Positions 1-10,136 of a stretch of 64,000 nucleotides of DNA are shown here, piece by piece. The stretch's first letter is position 1. Each line of letters starts with the position of its first letter. The notes below the pieces were generated by a model. That model saw nothing but the letters and a program-made list of their open reading frames with translations. It did not search any database and was not told the DNA's origin. Source of the DNA: Winslowiella toletana (lineage in GTDB: Bacteria > Pseudomonadota > Gammaproteobacteria > Enterobacterales > Enterobacteriaceae); assembly GCF_032164335.1 (NCBI RefSeq), contig NZ_CP134152.1, positions 124,001 to 188,000 on the forward strand, written 5' to 3'. The translations under genes were made by a program, and so were the position numbers.

Positions 1-917
1 GTGTGGTGAATCAGATGCGGTTTGATTTTGATTACGCCACCACCTTTATCGGCGGCACCAGTGATGGCCGCTGCGAAACGGTGACGCCGGTTGGTAATCA
101 TGTGGTGATTGACGGTACATCGACGGTGGATTTCTCAGGCTATCGCCACTATATCGAGATGCCCTCACTGCGTGCCTTTGCTAACGCTGGTTTCCCTTTC
201 AGCCGTTATACCGATCTGTCGCAGACGCTGGTACTGATGAGTCCGCAGCCTTCCGCGGAGCAAATCAGTACTCTGCTGAATGCGCTCGGGACGGTGGGTG
301 CGCAGACCGGTTATCCGGCGCTGAAAATCCAACTGACCGATGACTGGAATAAGGCGCAGGGAAGTGATGCCGATCTGCTGATGATCGGCACGATCCCGGA
401 GAATCTGCGTGATGATACGAAGATCAATTTGCTGGTTGAGGCGGCGAAAAGTTGGGTAAACACGCCGAATCGTCGAACGACGGGCGATAACAGCGATGTT
501 TCCGACAGCGACCGTAAAGCAGAGAGCCATACGGCGATCAGTTCCAGCGGTCCGCTGGCGGCGATTGTTGGCTTTCAGTCACCGTTTGACGAACAGCGTA
601 GCGTCATTGCATTGCTGGCCGACAGTTCGCGTGGCTGGCAATTACTCAATAATGCGCTGCTGGATACCGGTAAGCGCGCGGCGATTTTCGGTACGGTGGC
701 GATTGTGCGCGAATCCGGAGTAAACAGCCTGCGCGTAGGGGATAATTACTACGTCGGCTATCTGCCGTGGTGGGAGCGAGTGTGGAATGCACTGGCAACA
801 CATCCGGTATGGCTGGCGGTATTCGCGGTGATCGTCGTCGTGCTGTTTGCCCTGCTGATCTGGCGGGTGATGAGGCTGGTCAGCCGCCGCCGCTTTGGCG
901 ATGAGGATGATAAATAG
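1..917 (+). CDS. bcsB: BcsB, cellulose synthase regulatory subunit (3' part)
   Basis: C-terminal ~305 residues of BcsB; the gene begins upstream of the window. BcsB is the periplasmic, membrane-anchored partner of BcsA and guides the nascent glucan across the periplasm. The visible part holds the end of the alternating carbohydrate-binding and flavodoxin-like domains and one C-terminal transmembrane helix (about residues 268-290 of the fragment) followed by a basic tail, as expected for the BcsB anchor. The stop codon shares one base with the GTG start of bcsC, so the two are translationally coupled. In E. coli bcsZ lies between bcsB and bcsC; here it does not. The true start is not visible. 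Confidence 0.9.
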   Translation, partial: VVNQMRFDFDYATTFIGGTSDGRCETVTPVGNHVVIDGTSTVDFSGYRHYIEMPSLRAFANAGFPFSRYTDLSQTLVLMSPQPSAEQISTLLNALGTVGAQTGYPALKIQLTDDWNKAQGSDADLLMIGTIPENLRDDTKINLLVEAAKSWVNTPNRRTTGDNSDVSDSDRKAESHTAISSSGPLAAIVGFQSPFDEQRSVIALLADSSRGWQLLNNALLDTGKRAAIFGTVAIVRESGVNSLRVGDNYYVGYLPWWERVWNALATHPVWLAVFAVIVVVLFALLIWRVMRLVSRRRFGDEDDK

Positions 918-3900
918 TGGCCATTAAAGCGCTGCCGTGGCTGGGCCTGATACTGCCCGGCATGGCTTTGTTTGGCCCAATTGCTGCGGTGGCGGCAGAG
1001 ACACCCGTGTCACACGAAGTGGCACCGGTAACGTGGTTGCTGCAGCAAATACGTATTGGTGAAGCCACCAATAAATTCGATCTGGTGACGCAGTCGCTTT
1101 ACCGGCTGCAAAAAATCGATCCGGATAATCCTGAAGTGCTGGCCGCGCAGCTGCGGCTGGCGCTGCGTCAGGGCGATCAGGCCAAAGCTCAGCGCCTGAT
1201 GGAACAGCTGAATAAAACCGCCGCAGATTCTCAGGCGGCAAAGCAGTCGGCTGCCAGTATGCTGCTGATCACCCCGGACGGACGCCAGCAGTTGCAGCAA
1301 GCCCGTTTACTGGCGACGGCGGGTCATCTTGAAGAGGCGCAAGCCGCTTACGACAAACTCTTTAACCGCCAGTTTCCGGGCGTCGATATCGCGCTGGAAT
1401 ACTGGCGGCTGGTGGCACGCATAGACGGCCAGCAGCCGCAGGCGTTAGCTCAGCTACAGGCGTTGGATCAGCAGTATCCGGGTAATTCCGGCCTGCGATT
1501 ACAGATTGCCCGGATGCAGCTGGAGAACAACAAAAACAATCAGGCCATTGTTGAGCTGAAAAAAGTGGCGCAGGACCCGGCAGGCCGTGAGTCGGCGGGA
1601 GCGCTATGGCTGGCAAAAATTCAGTCGCAGGCGGTTACCGAGAGCAGTGTCGCCGAACTGAAGCGGTATCTGGAGACGTTTACTGGCGGAGATGCGCAGC
1701 GCAATGGCCAACAGGAGCTGGAGCGTCGACAAAAATTGCTGGCCGATCCGATATTTCGCCAGCGTGAGCGTGGGCTTTCGTTAGTGGACAGAGGAGCAGG
1801 CGCGGCGGCGATTCCTGCATTACAGGCGGCGCTAAAGGCCAGGCCGGACGATGCCGAACTGCTTGGTGCCATGGGACAGGCGCAATCGCGCGCTAATCGT
1901 CGGGCTAGCGCGATTGGCTATTTTGAACGCGCGATTCAGGCGGGCCAGCAAAGTACCCGTATCGGTAAATGGCGTAGTTTGCTGACATCGAATCGCTATT
2001 GGCTGGCAATTGATAAAGGCGATAAGGCGCTGGCGAAGGGCGATATTACCGCAGCACAGCACCAGTATCAGCTGGCACGTACGCTGGATAACAGCGACAG
2101 CTATGCGCTGATTGGCCTTGGAGACGTGGCGCTGGCGAATAAAAATAACGCCAGTGCTGAACAGCAGTTTCTTCATGCCTTGCGGCTTGAGCCGGGCAAC
2201 AGTACCGCGACTCGTCGTCTGGCGGCGCTGTATCAGCAGCAATCGCCACAAAAGGCGATCGATTTTATTAACCGGCTGACACCCGGCCAGCAACGTGCGC
2301 TGGGCAATACGCTTAATGACCTGCGCAGCGATGCGCAACGGGCGGAAGCGGATGCGCTGGCCGCGCAGGGCAACTGGGCGCAGGCGGCGGAGAAATACCG
2401 TCGGGCACAGCGCGATGCGCCGGATGACGTCTGGCTTAACTATCGTCTGGCTGGCGCTTTGCGTGAGTCAGGGCAACTGCAGCAGGCGGATCGGCTGATG
2501 GCGGCAATGGCGAGTAAGCGTGCTGACGATCCGGCGCAGGTTTATGCTTACGGGCTGTATCTCTCGGGCAGCGATCGGCGCGATCGGGCTCTGGCGCAGC
2601 TCAGTACTCTGCCCAGAGCGCAATGGGACGAAGATATTGTCAGTCTTGCCGGGCGACTGGAGCAGGACAAAGTGTTTGAGCGTGCCAGTGCATTGCGTGA
2701 CGCAGGCGATGAAGCCTCAGCGATTGCGCTGTTACAGCAGCAGCCATTCTCGGCGCGCCGTGATAATACGCTGGCGGACTGGGCGCTGGCGCGCGGCAAC
2801 GCCGCTCAGGCGTTGCAGGGTTATCAGCAGGTTCTCACCCGGCTACCGCAAGACAATGATGCCGCGCTGGGACGAATTGATGCGCTGGTGGCGCTGAAGC
2901 GCAGTGCCGAGGCACGTAGCGCGTTGCAATCGCTGCCGCCAGAGGCAGTAGCCGAAAGCAGTAACACTGAACGTCGGGTTGCCAGTGCCTGGCAGAGCGT
3001 CGGTGAAACTCAGCGTGCAGCCACGCTGTATCACGGCCTGAAAGCGCGTGCGGCTAAAGAGATGCCGTCGCAAAGCAGTGCGCTGGTATTTCGCGACGCG
3101 GCGCGGCTGGAAACTGAACAGCGCCAGCCGCAGATAGCACTGGATGATTATCGTCAGGCGATGGTTGCCAGCGGTATCACCCGGCAACTTCCGCCGGATA
3201 ATAATGAATTCACCCGGCTAATGCGCAATGACGCGCGTGATGACTGGCTGAAACGTGGCATACGCAGCGATGCCGCCGATCTGTATCGCCAGCAGGACAC
3301 CACGCTGACGCTGGAGCAGGATTATTCACGTAATAAAGGAACCGGCGGAATTTCTGACTTTACCGCCCACACCACCATGTTTGAAGCGGAAACACCGTTG
3401 GCCGATGGCAAAGGTTTTCTGCGGCTGGATCATGTTGCCGCTTCGGCAGGCAGTTTCTCTACCACTGACGGGTCTCATCGCGACGTGTTCGGCAGCTGCG
3501 CTGACAACAATACCAATGGCTGTAGCCGCGATCTGAAACAGCGTGCCGAAGGCACGGCTCCGGCGATTGGCTGGCGCAACGATCGCTGGTCCGCCGATAT
3601 TGGCACCACGCCAGTCGGTTTTGAGGTGGTGAACTGGGTGGGGGGCGTCAGCTGGGATACCGACTACAGAGATATCGGTTTGTCATTTACGGCTTCACGA
3701 CGTCCAATTGCCAGCTCGCTACTCTCTTTTGCTGGCGCTCGCGATCCGAGTATTGAAGGAGGCCGCAGTTGGGGCGGGGTGGTCGCCACCGGTGGCAGCA
3801 TCGGTATGAGTTACGATCGGGGCGGCGCGCATGGCGTATGGGCGGATCTTAGCGCGCACCAAATCACCGGTAAAAACGTGGCGAACAACTCACGTGAAAG

Positions 3901-4417
3901 ATTGATGGCGGGCTACTACTATAAGCTCATTAATGAAAATAACCGTCGCGCCACGATGGGTCTTAACAGCATGCTGTGGCATTACCAGAAAGACCTGAGT
4001 GACTACGCATTTGGTCAGGGCGGTTACTACAGTCCGCAAAGTTATTTCTCGTTGGCGGTGCCGTTGACCTGGCGTCAGCGTAGCGAAAACTGGTCGTATG
4101 AACTGGGCGGTTCAGTGTCATGGTCACACTCAACCACCAAAGCGCAGGCGCGCTATCCGGTTAACCCGGGTTTTCAGACCACGGCGAATCCGATCTCATC
4201 CGACAGTTCCGGTGGTGGAGTGGGCTACACGTTGCACGCGCTGGTAGAGCGGCGATTAACCGCGCACTGGACGCTGGGTGTTGGCATTGATATTCAGCAG
4301 GCAAAAGATTATACCCCCAGCCACGGGCTGCTCTATCTGCGATACTCGCTGGCAGGTTGGGAAGGCGATCTGGATATGCCGCCACAACCGCTGACGCCCT
4401 ATGCCGATTTTAAATAG
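917..4417 (+). CDS. bcsC: BcsC, cellulose export TPR/outer-membrane protein
   Basis: 1166 residues, the usual BcsC length. An N-terminal signal peptide (hydrophobic residues ~5-27, cleavage near AVAAE) precedes a long array of TPR-like repeats (about residues 30-800, rich in Ala, Gln and Leu), which act as periplasmic scaffold. The last ~340 residues alternate in beta-barrel fashion and form the outer-membrane pore for cellulose, ending with an aromatic/charged terminus. The GTG start overlaps the bcsB stop by one base. No clear terminator follows; a weak AT-rich hairpin lies at 4424-4449. The pdeK-like gene follows in the same direction, as in E. coli. Confidence 0.95.
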   Translation: MAIKALPWLGLILPGMALFGPIAAVAAETPVSHEVAPVTWLLQQIRIGEATNKFDLVTQSLYRLQKIDPDNPEVLAAQLRLALRQGDQAKAQRLMEQLNKTAADSQAAKQSAASMLLITPDGRQQLQQARLLATAGHLEEAQAAYDKLFNRQFPGVDIALEYWRLVARIDGQQPQALAQLQALDQQYPGNSGLRLQIARMQLENNKNNQAIVELKKVAQDPAGRESAGALWLAKIQSQAVTESSVAELKRYLETFTGGDAQRNGQQELERRQKLLADPIFRQRERGLSLVDRGAGAAAIPALQAALKARPDDAELLGAMGQAQSRANRRASAIGYFERAIQAGQQSTRIGKWRSLLTSNRYWLAIDKGDKALAKGDITAAQHQYQLARTLDNSDSYALIGLGDVALANKNNASAEQQFLHALRLEPGNSTATRRLAALYQQQSPQKAIDFINRLTPGQQRALGNTLNDLRSDAQRAEADALAAQGNWAQAAEKYRRAQRDAPDDVWLNYRLAGALRESGQLQQADRLMAAMASKRADDPAQVYAYGLYLSGSDRRDRALAQLSTLPRAQWDEDIVSLAGRLEQDKVFERASALRDAGDEASAIALLQQQPFSARRDNTLADWALARGNAAQALQGYQQVLTRLPQDNDAALGRIDALVALKRSAEARSALQSLPPEAVAESSNTERRVASAWQSVGETQRAATLYHGLKARAAKEMPSQSSALVFRDAARLETEQRQPQIALDDYRQAMVASGITRQLPPDNNEFTRLMRNDARDDWLKRGIRSDAADLYRQQDTTLTLEQDYSRNKGTGGISDFTAHTTMFEAETPLADGKGFLRLDHVAASAGSFSTTDGSHRDVFGSCADNNTNGCSRDLKQRAEGTAPAIGWRNDRWSADIGTTPVGFEVVNWVGGVSWDTDYRDIGLSFTASRRPIASSLLSFAGARDPSIEGGRSWGGVVATGGSIGMSYDRGGAHGVWADLSAHQITGKNVANNSRERLMAGYYYKLINENNRRATMGLNSMLWHYQKDLSDYAFGQGGYYSPQSYFSLAVPLTWRQRSENWSYELGGSVSWSHSTTKAQARYPVNPGFQTTANPISSDSSGGGVGYTLHALVERRLTAHWTLGVGIDIQQAKDYTPSHGLLYLRYSLAGWEGDLDMPPQPLTPYADFK

Positions 4418-4584
4418 TATGTTGCGGTAAAATCTTGTTATTTTACTGCTGAACGAGGGTTTCGACTCGGAAAAGACTTAAACACCACTATCAGGCATTC
4501 TGCTGTCATATAAAATTGAAAGCATGGGATATACTCTGGACAGTTTTTTCCTACTTATCCTTACGAGGAGCCTGGAGAACAGCT

Positions 4585-6609
4585 TTGCGCGTTAGTCGTT
4601 CACTTACGATCAAGCAGATGGCAACGGTTTCAGCGATTGCCATTATCACCATCTGCATCTTTATCGTTATTCAGCTTTTCCATTTTGTGCAGCAGCGCAG
4701 GGTTGACTACGCCCAGCAAATGGAAAACATCGCGCACACCGTTCGTCAGCCCTTGTCTGAAGCGGTACTGCGCGCCGACATCCCTGAGGCAGAGAGCATC
4801 CTTAATTCGCTTAAACCGGCGGGAATTTTGTCACGAGCTGATGTGGTGCTGCCGAATGCATTTCAGGCGTTGCACACGGATTTTTCGCCGGAAAAACCGG
4901 TGCCACGGCTGGTGGCTCGCGTGTTTGAACTGCCGGTGCAGATTACGGTGCCGCTCTATGCAACGGAGCGCACTGCGGCACCGAAACCGTTGGCATATCT
5001 GGTGTTGCAGGCTGACTCATGGCGCGTTTATCAGTTTATCCTCAGCACCGTCGCTACCATGTTGACCACTTATTTGCTGCTGGCGCTGATCCTGTCAGTG
5101 GCGATCAGCTGGTGTATTAACCGGCTGGTGATTCATCCGCTGCGTGATATTTCACGCGAGCTGCAGGCGCTGCCGCCGCAGGATATTCTCACCCATAAAC
5201 TGACTATTCCGCCGCTGCATCGTGATGATGAAATTGGCATGTTGATTCGCAGTTATAATCGCAATCAGCAGGTGCTGGAATCAATACATGATGAGATGAG
5301 CCGCCTGACCACTCACTTTGCACTGACCGATTTGCCAAACCGAACGCTGTTTCTTGCGCTGCTGGAGCAGCATATGAGATCGGCCGGTACGCTCAGTGGT
5401 TTTACCGTGATGGTACTGCGTGTTGAGACTTTGCAGGAAGCCAATGGCGTTCTGACCGATGAACAACGCGACACCCTTATTTTGACGCTGACGGAAAAAA
5501 TTCGCAGCTGTCTGGATGACCGAACGGTGCTGGCGCAGCTGAACGGCAGTGATTTTGCGCTGCTGGCGAAAAGGGCCAACAGCCCGTTTCGCGCGGTGCG
5601 TCTGGCGCGCAATATGATGATGCGTCTGACACAACCGGTGGCGCTGCAACATATGCAAATTCGTCCGGTTGCCAGTATTGGTATGGCGCAGCGTGATGCC
5701 GCCACCCTCGCCGTGGCTGACCTGCTGGGTCGCGCGACTTCAGCGATGATGTCGGCGCGCCATCAGGGGAAAAATCAGATTCTGTTTTATGATCCGCTGC
5801 TGACCGAGCGCGCGCAAAAGCGCCTGACGCAGGAACATGACATCTTGCGCGGACTGGAACAGGAACAATTTGCGCTCTATCTGCAGCCCCAGGTCAATAT
5901 GCAAACCGGTGAGCTGGTGGGGGCTGAAGCGCTGTTGCGCATGCGTCAGCCGGATGGCAGCTACAATTTGCCGGAAGATTTTATTGTCGGTGCCGAAGAG
6001 CTTGGCGTGATTGGCGATTTGGGCCGCTGGGTATTTGAAGAGTCCTGTCGCGTACTGGCCGGCTGGCAAAAGCGCGATATTATTCTGCCGCTTAGCGTCA
6101 ATATTTCAGCGGTACAGCTGCGCGATCCCGGCATCGTGCCGCATTTACAAGATTTGCTGGCGCGCCATCGAATTTTGCCTGGCAGTCTGGTGCTGGAAAT
6201 TACCGAGACCGCCGAGATTGGCGATCCGCAACAGGCCGCCGCATTGTTGAGTGCTTTGCAGCGAGTTGGCGTGGCGGTAGCGCTGGATGATTTTGGGATG
6301 GGCTATTCCAATCTTAACTATCTGCGCCAGTTTAAATCATTGCCAATCAGTAAGTTGAAGATGGACCGCAGCTTTGTATCGGCACTGCCTGCTGACGATA
6401 CTATGGTCAAAATCATCGCGGCGATCGCTGAAATTGTTGATATTGATGTGGTGGCTGAAGGGGTGGAAACTGACGAGCAGCGCGACTGGCTATTGGCGCG
6501 CGGGATTAATATTGGTCAGGGCTATCTCTACTCTCCGGCATTGCCGCTGGCCAGTTTTGATCAGTGGTTACTGCGTGCGGATTATCTGAAATCAAACCCT
6601 TCCAGATAA
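4585..6609 (+). CDS. pdeK: PdeK/HmsP-type membrane c-di-GMP phosphodiesterase
   Basis: Membrane EAL protein of about 674 residues. The start is taken as TTG at 4585 because a GGAG Shine-Dalgarno lies just upstream and the protein then begins MRVSRSLTIKQMA like E. coli YhjK/PdeK; an upstream in-frame TTG at 4516 looks wrong. Two hydrophobic segments (about residues 12-35 and 150-175) flank a periplasmic sensor region, followed by a HAMP-like stretch. The GGDEF domain is degenerate (GSDF where GGDEF is expected), so cyclase activity is unlikely. The EAL domain keeps the EAL signature (Glu ~448), DDFGMGYS and AEGVET, so hydrolysis of c-di-GMP is plausible. Its place next to bcs suggests control of cellulose production. 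Confidence 0.88.
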   Translation: MRVSRSLTIKQMATVSAIAIITICIFIVIQLFHFVQQRRVDYAQQMENIAHTVRQPLSEAVLRADIPEAESILNSLKPAGILSRADVVLPNAFQALHTDFSPEKPVPRLVARVFELPVQITVPLYATERTAAPKPLAYLVLQADSWRVYQFILSTVATMLTTYLLLALILSVAISWCINRLVIHPLRDISRELQALPPQDILTHKLTIPPLHRDDEIGMLIRSYNRNQQVLESIHDEMSRLTTHFALTDLPNRTLFLALLEQHMRSAGTLSGFTVMVLRVETLQEANGVLTDEQRDTLILTLTEKIRSCLDDRTVLAQLNGSDFALLAKRANSPFRAVRLARNMMMRLTQPVALQHMQIRPVASIGMAQRDAATLAVADLLGRATSAMMSARHQGKNQILFYDPLLTERAQKRLTQEHDILRGLEQEQFALYLQPQVNMQTGELVGAEALLRMRQPDGSYNLPEDFIVGAEELGVIGDLGRWVFEESCRVLAGWQKRDIILPLSVNISAVQLRDPGIVPHLQDLLARHRILPGSLVLEITETAEIGDPQQAAALLSALQRVGVAVALDDFGMGYSNLNYLRQFKSLPISKLKMDRSFVSALPADDTMVKIIAAIAEIVDIDVVAEGVETDEQRDWLLARGINIGQGYLYSPALPLASFDQWLLRADYLKSNPSR

Positions 6610-6800
6610 CGCTTTAGGTTAATCCAGGGTTATGGATTTTCATGCTGAAGCGTTTCAGTTCATAGTTATTGATTATGCTTTCATCAGCTTGTGTCAAGAT
6701 ATATCAATCTTGTTACCCCGATGTTATTTTCCGCGCTGTTGTTCAATTCTAATGATAGCGATGTAAATCGCATGTTCGGCCGCAAACGGAAACGCTTTTT

Positions 6801-8075
6801 ATGAAAACATCACTGTTCAAAAGCCTTTATTTTCAAGTTCTTACTGCTATCGCCATCGGCATCCTGCTCGGGCATTTCTACCCGGATCTGGGCGCGCAGA
6901 TGAAGCCACTTGGCGATGCATTCGTTAAACTGATTAAAATGATTATCGCCCCGGTCATCTTCTGTACGGTAGTTACCGGTATTGCCGGTATGGAAAGTAT
7001 GAAGGCGGTCGGGCGAACCGGTGCGGTAGCACTGCTCTATTTCGAAATTGTCAGCACCATTGCGCTAATTATCGGACTGCTGGTGGTCAACATTGTGCAG
7101 CCTGGCGCCGGGATGAATGTCGACCCGGCCACGCTGGATGCCTCTGCGGTGGCGGTCTATGCCCAGCAGGCTGAGCAGCAAGGGGTAATACCGTTCCTGC
7201 TGGATATCATTCCTTCCAGCGTGATTGGCGCTTTCGCCAGCGGGAATATTTTGCAGGTACTGCTGTTTGCCATTCTGTTTGGTTTTGCCCTGCATCGCCT
7301 CGGTGATAAAGGCACGATGATTTTCAATGTCATTGAGAGCTTCTCCAAAGTGATCTTTGGCATCATTAATATGATTATGCGTCTGGCACCGATAGGCGCC
7401 TTCGGCGCGATGGCCTTTACCATTGGTAAATATGGCGTTGGCTCGCTGGTGCAGCTCGGACAGCTGATTATCTGCTTCTACATCACCTGTGTGCTGTTCG
7501 TGGTGGTGATTTTGGGGCTGATATCGCGTTACGTCGGCTTCAATATCTTCAAATTTATCGGTTACATCAAAGAAGAATTACTGATTGTGCTTGGCACCTC
7601 CTCTTCTGAATCAGCGCTGCCGCGCATGCTTGAGAAGATGGAGCGGCTGGGCTGTAAGAAATCGGTGGTGGGACTGGTGATTCCGACCGGCTACTCGTTT
7701 AATCTCGACGGCACCTCAATCTATCTGACTATGGCCGCGGTGTTTATCGCTCAGGCGACCAACAGCCATATGGATATCGTCCATCAGATTACCCTGCTGG
7801 TCGTGTTACTGCTGTCATCGAAAGGCGCGGCAGGCGTCACCGGCAGTGGGTTTATCGTGCTGGCTGCTACCCTCTCAGCGGTGGGCCATCTGCCGGTGGC
7901 GGGCCTGGCGCTGATCCTCGGTATCGACCGCTTTATGTCGGAAGCCCGTGCGCTGACTAACCTGATTGGTAACGGTGTGGCGACGGTGTTTGTTTCCAAA
8001 TGGGTTGGACAGCTGGATGAGAAAAAGATGAAAGAAACGCTGTCGTCATCGGTTAAAACTGAAAAAACCGCCTGA
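6801..8075 (+). CDS. dctA: DctA, C4-dicarboxylate:proton symporter
   Basis: 424 residues, very close to E. coli DctA (428). It imports succinate, fumarate, malate and aspartate aerobically across the inner membrane. The glutamate-transporter-fold signature is clear: several hydrophobic helices, the serine-rich reentrant loop [12 protein letters not shown], and the later motif [16 protein letters not shown]. The start fits [13 protein letters not shown] of E. coli. The 190-base upstream region holds an imperfectly placed small inverted repeat (6695-6700 with 6707-6712) but no convincing CRP site. A strong hairpin terminator follows. The pdeK-dctA-yhjJ order matches E. coli. Confidence 0.97.
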   Translation: MKTSLFKSLYFQVLTAIAIGILLGHFYPDLGAQMKPLGDAFVKLIKMIIAPVIFCTVVTGIAGMESMKAVGRTGAVALLYFEIVSTIALIIGLLVVNIVQPGAGMNVDPATLDASAVAVYAQQAEQQGVIPFLLDIIPSSVIGAFASGNILQVLLFAILFGFALHRLGDKGTMIFNVIESFSKVIFGIINMIMRLAPIGAFGAMAFTIGKYGVGSLVQLGQLIICFYITCVLFVVVILGLISRYVGFNIFKFIGYIKEELLIVLGTSSSESALPRMLEKMERLGCKKSVVGLVIPTGYSFNLDGTSIYLTMAAVFIAQATNSHMDIVHQITLLVVLLLSSKGAAGVTGSGFIVLAATLSAVGHLPVAGLALILGIDRFMSEARALTNLIGNGVATVFVSKWVGQLDEKKMKETLSSSVKTEKTA

Positions 8076-8115
8076 AAAATCACTCTGAGCGACTAATTCA
8101 GCTAAAAAGCCCCTG

Positions 8116-8152
8116 AAATGCCCGCAGCAGCTTGCCCTTGCTGCGGGCATTT
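8116..8152 (+). terminator. Terminator of dctA
   Basis: Perfect 14-bp GC-rich stem (8116-8129 with 8139-8152) with a 9-base loop, 40 bases after the dctA stop. The following T run is short, so termination strength is uncertain. Confidence 0.75.
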
Positions 8153-8341
8153 GCATAATAATCCCCACTTAGCATTTTTTTTCATGATATTTCACTTCGT
8201 TGCGCGACATCTTTCTAATCGCGTGGTCTAAGAAGCTGTTCTCTTAAAACAGCAGCTTCCCTTTGTGATCTTATGAACTGATAACAAAGGATAACGTAGC
8301 GCCAGTGATTATTATTGGTTTGTTATTGAGTAGGGGTTCAC

Positions 8342-9832
8342 ATGCAGGGCACCAGATTACGTCTTTTGGTTGGTGGGTTGTTACTGGCAACAGTCAGTTA
8401 CACGGTGCAGGCTGAAACACTACAACCAGATCCTGCCTGGCAGCAGGGGAAATTAGCAAATGGATTTAACTGGCAGGTGCTCAGTACGCCGCAGCGCCCC
8501 AGTGACCGGGTCGAAATTCGACTGCTGGTGAATACCGGATCGTTGGTGGAGACCGCCCAACAGATCGGATTCAGCCACTTATTACCACGTCTGGCGCTGG
8601 TGCATAATACCGCGCTGGATACTACGCAGCAGCGAGCACTGTGGGCCCAGGGCATCGACCCAAGCCGCCCATTGCCGCCTGCCGTTACCTCGTATGATTT
8701 CACCCTTTATAATCTCAGCCTGCCGAACAATCGCCCGGAAGTGGTCAAAGATGCCCTGAGCTGGCTGGCCGCTACTGCCGGCAAAATGACGATTAACGAT
8801 CAGGTGGTGAATACTGCGATCAATGCTGATAACCCGGTGAAAACCTGGCCGACGAATCCCCAGGATGTCTGGTGGCGCTACCGGCTAAAAGGCTCACTGT
8901 TATTGGGGCACGATCCCTCTGAACCCGCCAAAGCGCCTGTTGATATCAACCAGCTGAGCAGCTTCTACAAGCAGTGGTATACCCCTGATGCGATGACCCT
9001 GTTTGTGGTCGGTAATGTCGATACCCGCAGCTTGTCAGAGCAGATTAATAAAGCGTTCTCCTCGCTGGAAGGCAAGCGTGAAGCGCCTTCACCGATGCCG
9101 ACTCTTTCGCCGTTGCCGCATCAGCCGGTCAATCTGGTGAATAATGACGTCAGCCAGGATCGCCTGTCGCTAATATGGGATACCGCCTGGCCGCCGATTC
9201 GTGATTCACAAAACCTGACGCGTTACTGGCAGAGTGACCTGGCACGTGAGGCGCTGTTCTGGCATGTGCAGCGGGTGCTGAGTGACAGTAAAGCGCAGGG
9301 CGTGCAGGTGGGTTTCGATTGCCGTGTGCTGTATCAGCGCGCCCAGTGCGGAATTAATATGGATTCCAGCAACAGTACGTTACTGGAAAATATGAATCTC
9401 ATTGCCCGCGAGCTGGCGAATATTCGTGATAACGGCCTGCCAAAGGATGAGTTTGATGCGCTGATGGTGCAGAAAACCGCTGAGCTGAACAAGCTGTTTG
9501 CTACCTATGCGCGCACCAGTACTGATGTGCTGATGAGTCAGCGTCTGCGCTCGCAGCAGAATGCGGTGGTGGATATCGCTCCTGAGCAGTATCAGAAACT
9601 GCGCCAGGCCTTCCTGTCTGAATTAACGCTGCCGATGTTAAATCAGGAGTTACGTCAGCAGCTAACGCAGGAACTGACCATGGTGCTGATGCAGCCGCAG
9701 GGTGAAGCCGAAACCAATGTCAAATCACTGCAGGAGAGCTGGCAGCGCATTATGACTCCGGCGACTGCGGCCAGCGCACCGGCTGACAACAATAAACCGG
9801 AAGTGTCAGATATTCCGGTTCCGCAGTCCTGA
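8342..9832 (+). CDS. yhjJ: YhjJ, M16-family peptidase-like protein, inactive motif
   Basis: 496 residues, matching E. coli YhjJ along its length. A signal peptide (about residues 1-24, cleavage near VQA) sends it to the periplasm. The fold is M16 zinc peptidase-like, but the HxxEH zinc motif is absent: the matching segment reads HLLPR after GFS. A catalytic role is therefore unlikely; a chaperone or scaffold role is only inference. The later motif GHDPSEPAKAPVD and the C-terminal M16-like half are preserved. It sits alone between two hairpin terminators, downstream of dctA as in E. coli. The physiological function of the family is not established. Confidence 0.9.
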   Translation: MQGTRLRLLVGGLLLATVSYTVQAETLQPDPAWQQGKLANGFNWQVLSTPQRPSDRVEIRLLVNTGSLVETAQQIGFSHLLPRLALVHNTALDTTQQRALWAQGIDPSRPLPPAVTSYDFTLYNLSLPNNRPEVVKDALSWLAATAGKMTINDQVVNTAINADNPVKTWPTNPQDVWWRYRLKGSLLLGHDPSEPAKAPVDINQLSSFYKQWYTPDAMTLFVVGNVDTRSLSEQINKAFSSLEGKREAPSPMPTLSPLPHQPVNLVNNDVSQDRLSLIWDTAWPPIRDSQNLTRYWQSDLAREALFWHVQRVLSDSKAQGVQVGFDCRVLYQRAQCGINMDSSNSTLLENMNLIARELANIRDNGLPKDEFDALMVQKTAELNKLFATYARTSTDVLMSQRLRSQQNAVVDIAPEQYQKLRQAFLSELTLPMLNQELRQQLTQELTMVLMQPQGEAETNVKSLQESWQRIMTPATAASAPADNNKPEVSDIPVPQS

Positions 9833-9845
9833 CAGGATTGCAGGG

Positions 9846-9867
9846 CGGGAGCCGGAAACGGCTCCCG
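9846..9867 (+). terminator. Terminator of yhjJ
   Basis: Perfect 9-bp stem CGGGAGCCG/CGGCTCCCG with a GAAA tetraloop, then TTT, 14 bases after the yhjJ stop. The same stem recurs at 19252-19273 and a close variant at 45747-45770. Confidence 0.85.
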
Positions 9868-9890
9868 TTTAGGGATTTCAGTAACCCCGT

Positions 9891-10136
9891 TTACAGCTTT
9901 CGCGTAAGTAATATCTTCGGCATCCGGCTCTGATGAATAACGCCGATCACCTCAACACCGCCAGGCGGCTGTAGGTAATAAATCACATAGCTTAAACTGA
10001 ACACTCCGGGTAACAGGGTTAAATCTTCTGTACGGCTAATATTTGGATGAGAGGCCAGCAAATGCAGGGTGTCGCGCAAATCCATTAGCGCATTTTCCGT
10101 TAGTTTGCAGCGCTCCCTTACATATCCTTCATAAGC
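9891..10136 (-). pseudogene. ParE/RelE-like toxin remnant (N-terminus lost)
   Basis: On the minus strand an open frame of about 81 codons encodes the C-terminal two thirds of a ParE/RelE-family toxin. The signature is a helix with LASHPNISR, then SLSYVIYYLQPPGGVEVIGVIH, the usual ParE strand pair ending in an I-x-H turn. About 25-30 N-terminal residues expected for the family are missing: the frame closes at a stop just upstream and overlaps the end of the antitoxin remnant in another frame. The longest ATG-started version is only 64 residues (start at 10085). No intact start with a ribosome binding site was found. Probably inactive; assignment from motif only. Confidence 0.6.

Noticed and set aside
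4424-4449. AT-rich hairpin after bcsC
   Set aside because: Ten pairs with one G-U, but mostly A-T and without a T run; not strong enough to call as a terminator.
6691-6712. CRP-like or operator sequence upstream of dctA
   Set aside because: Small inverted repeat with wrong spacing for CRP; no other support.
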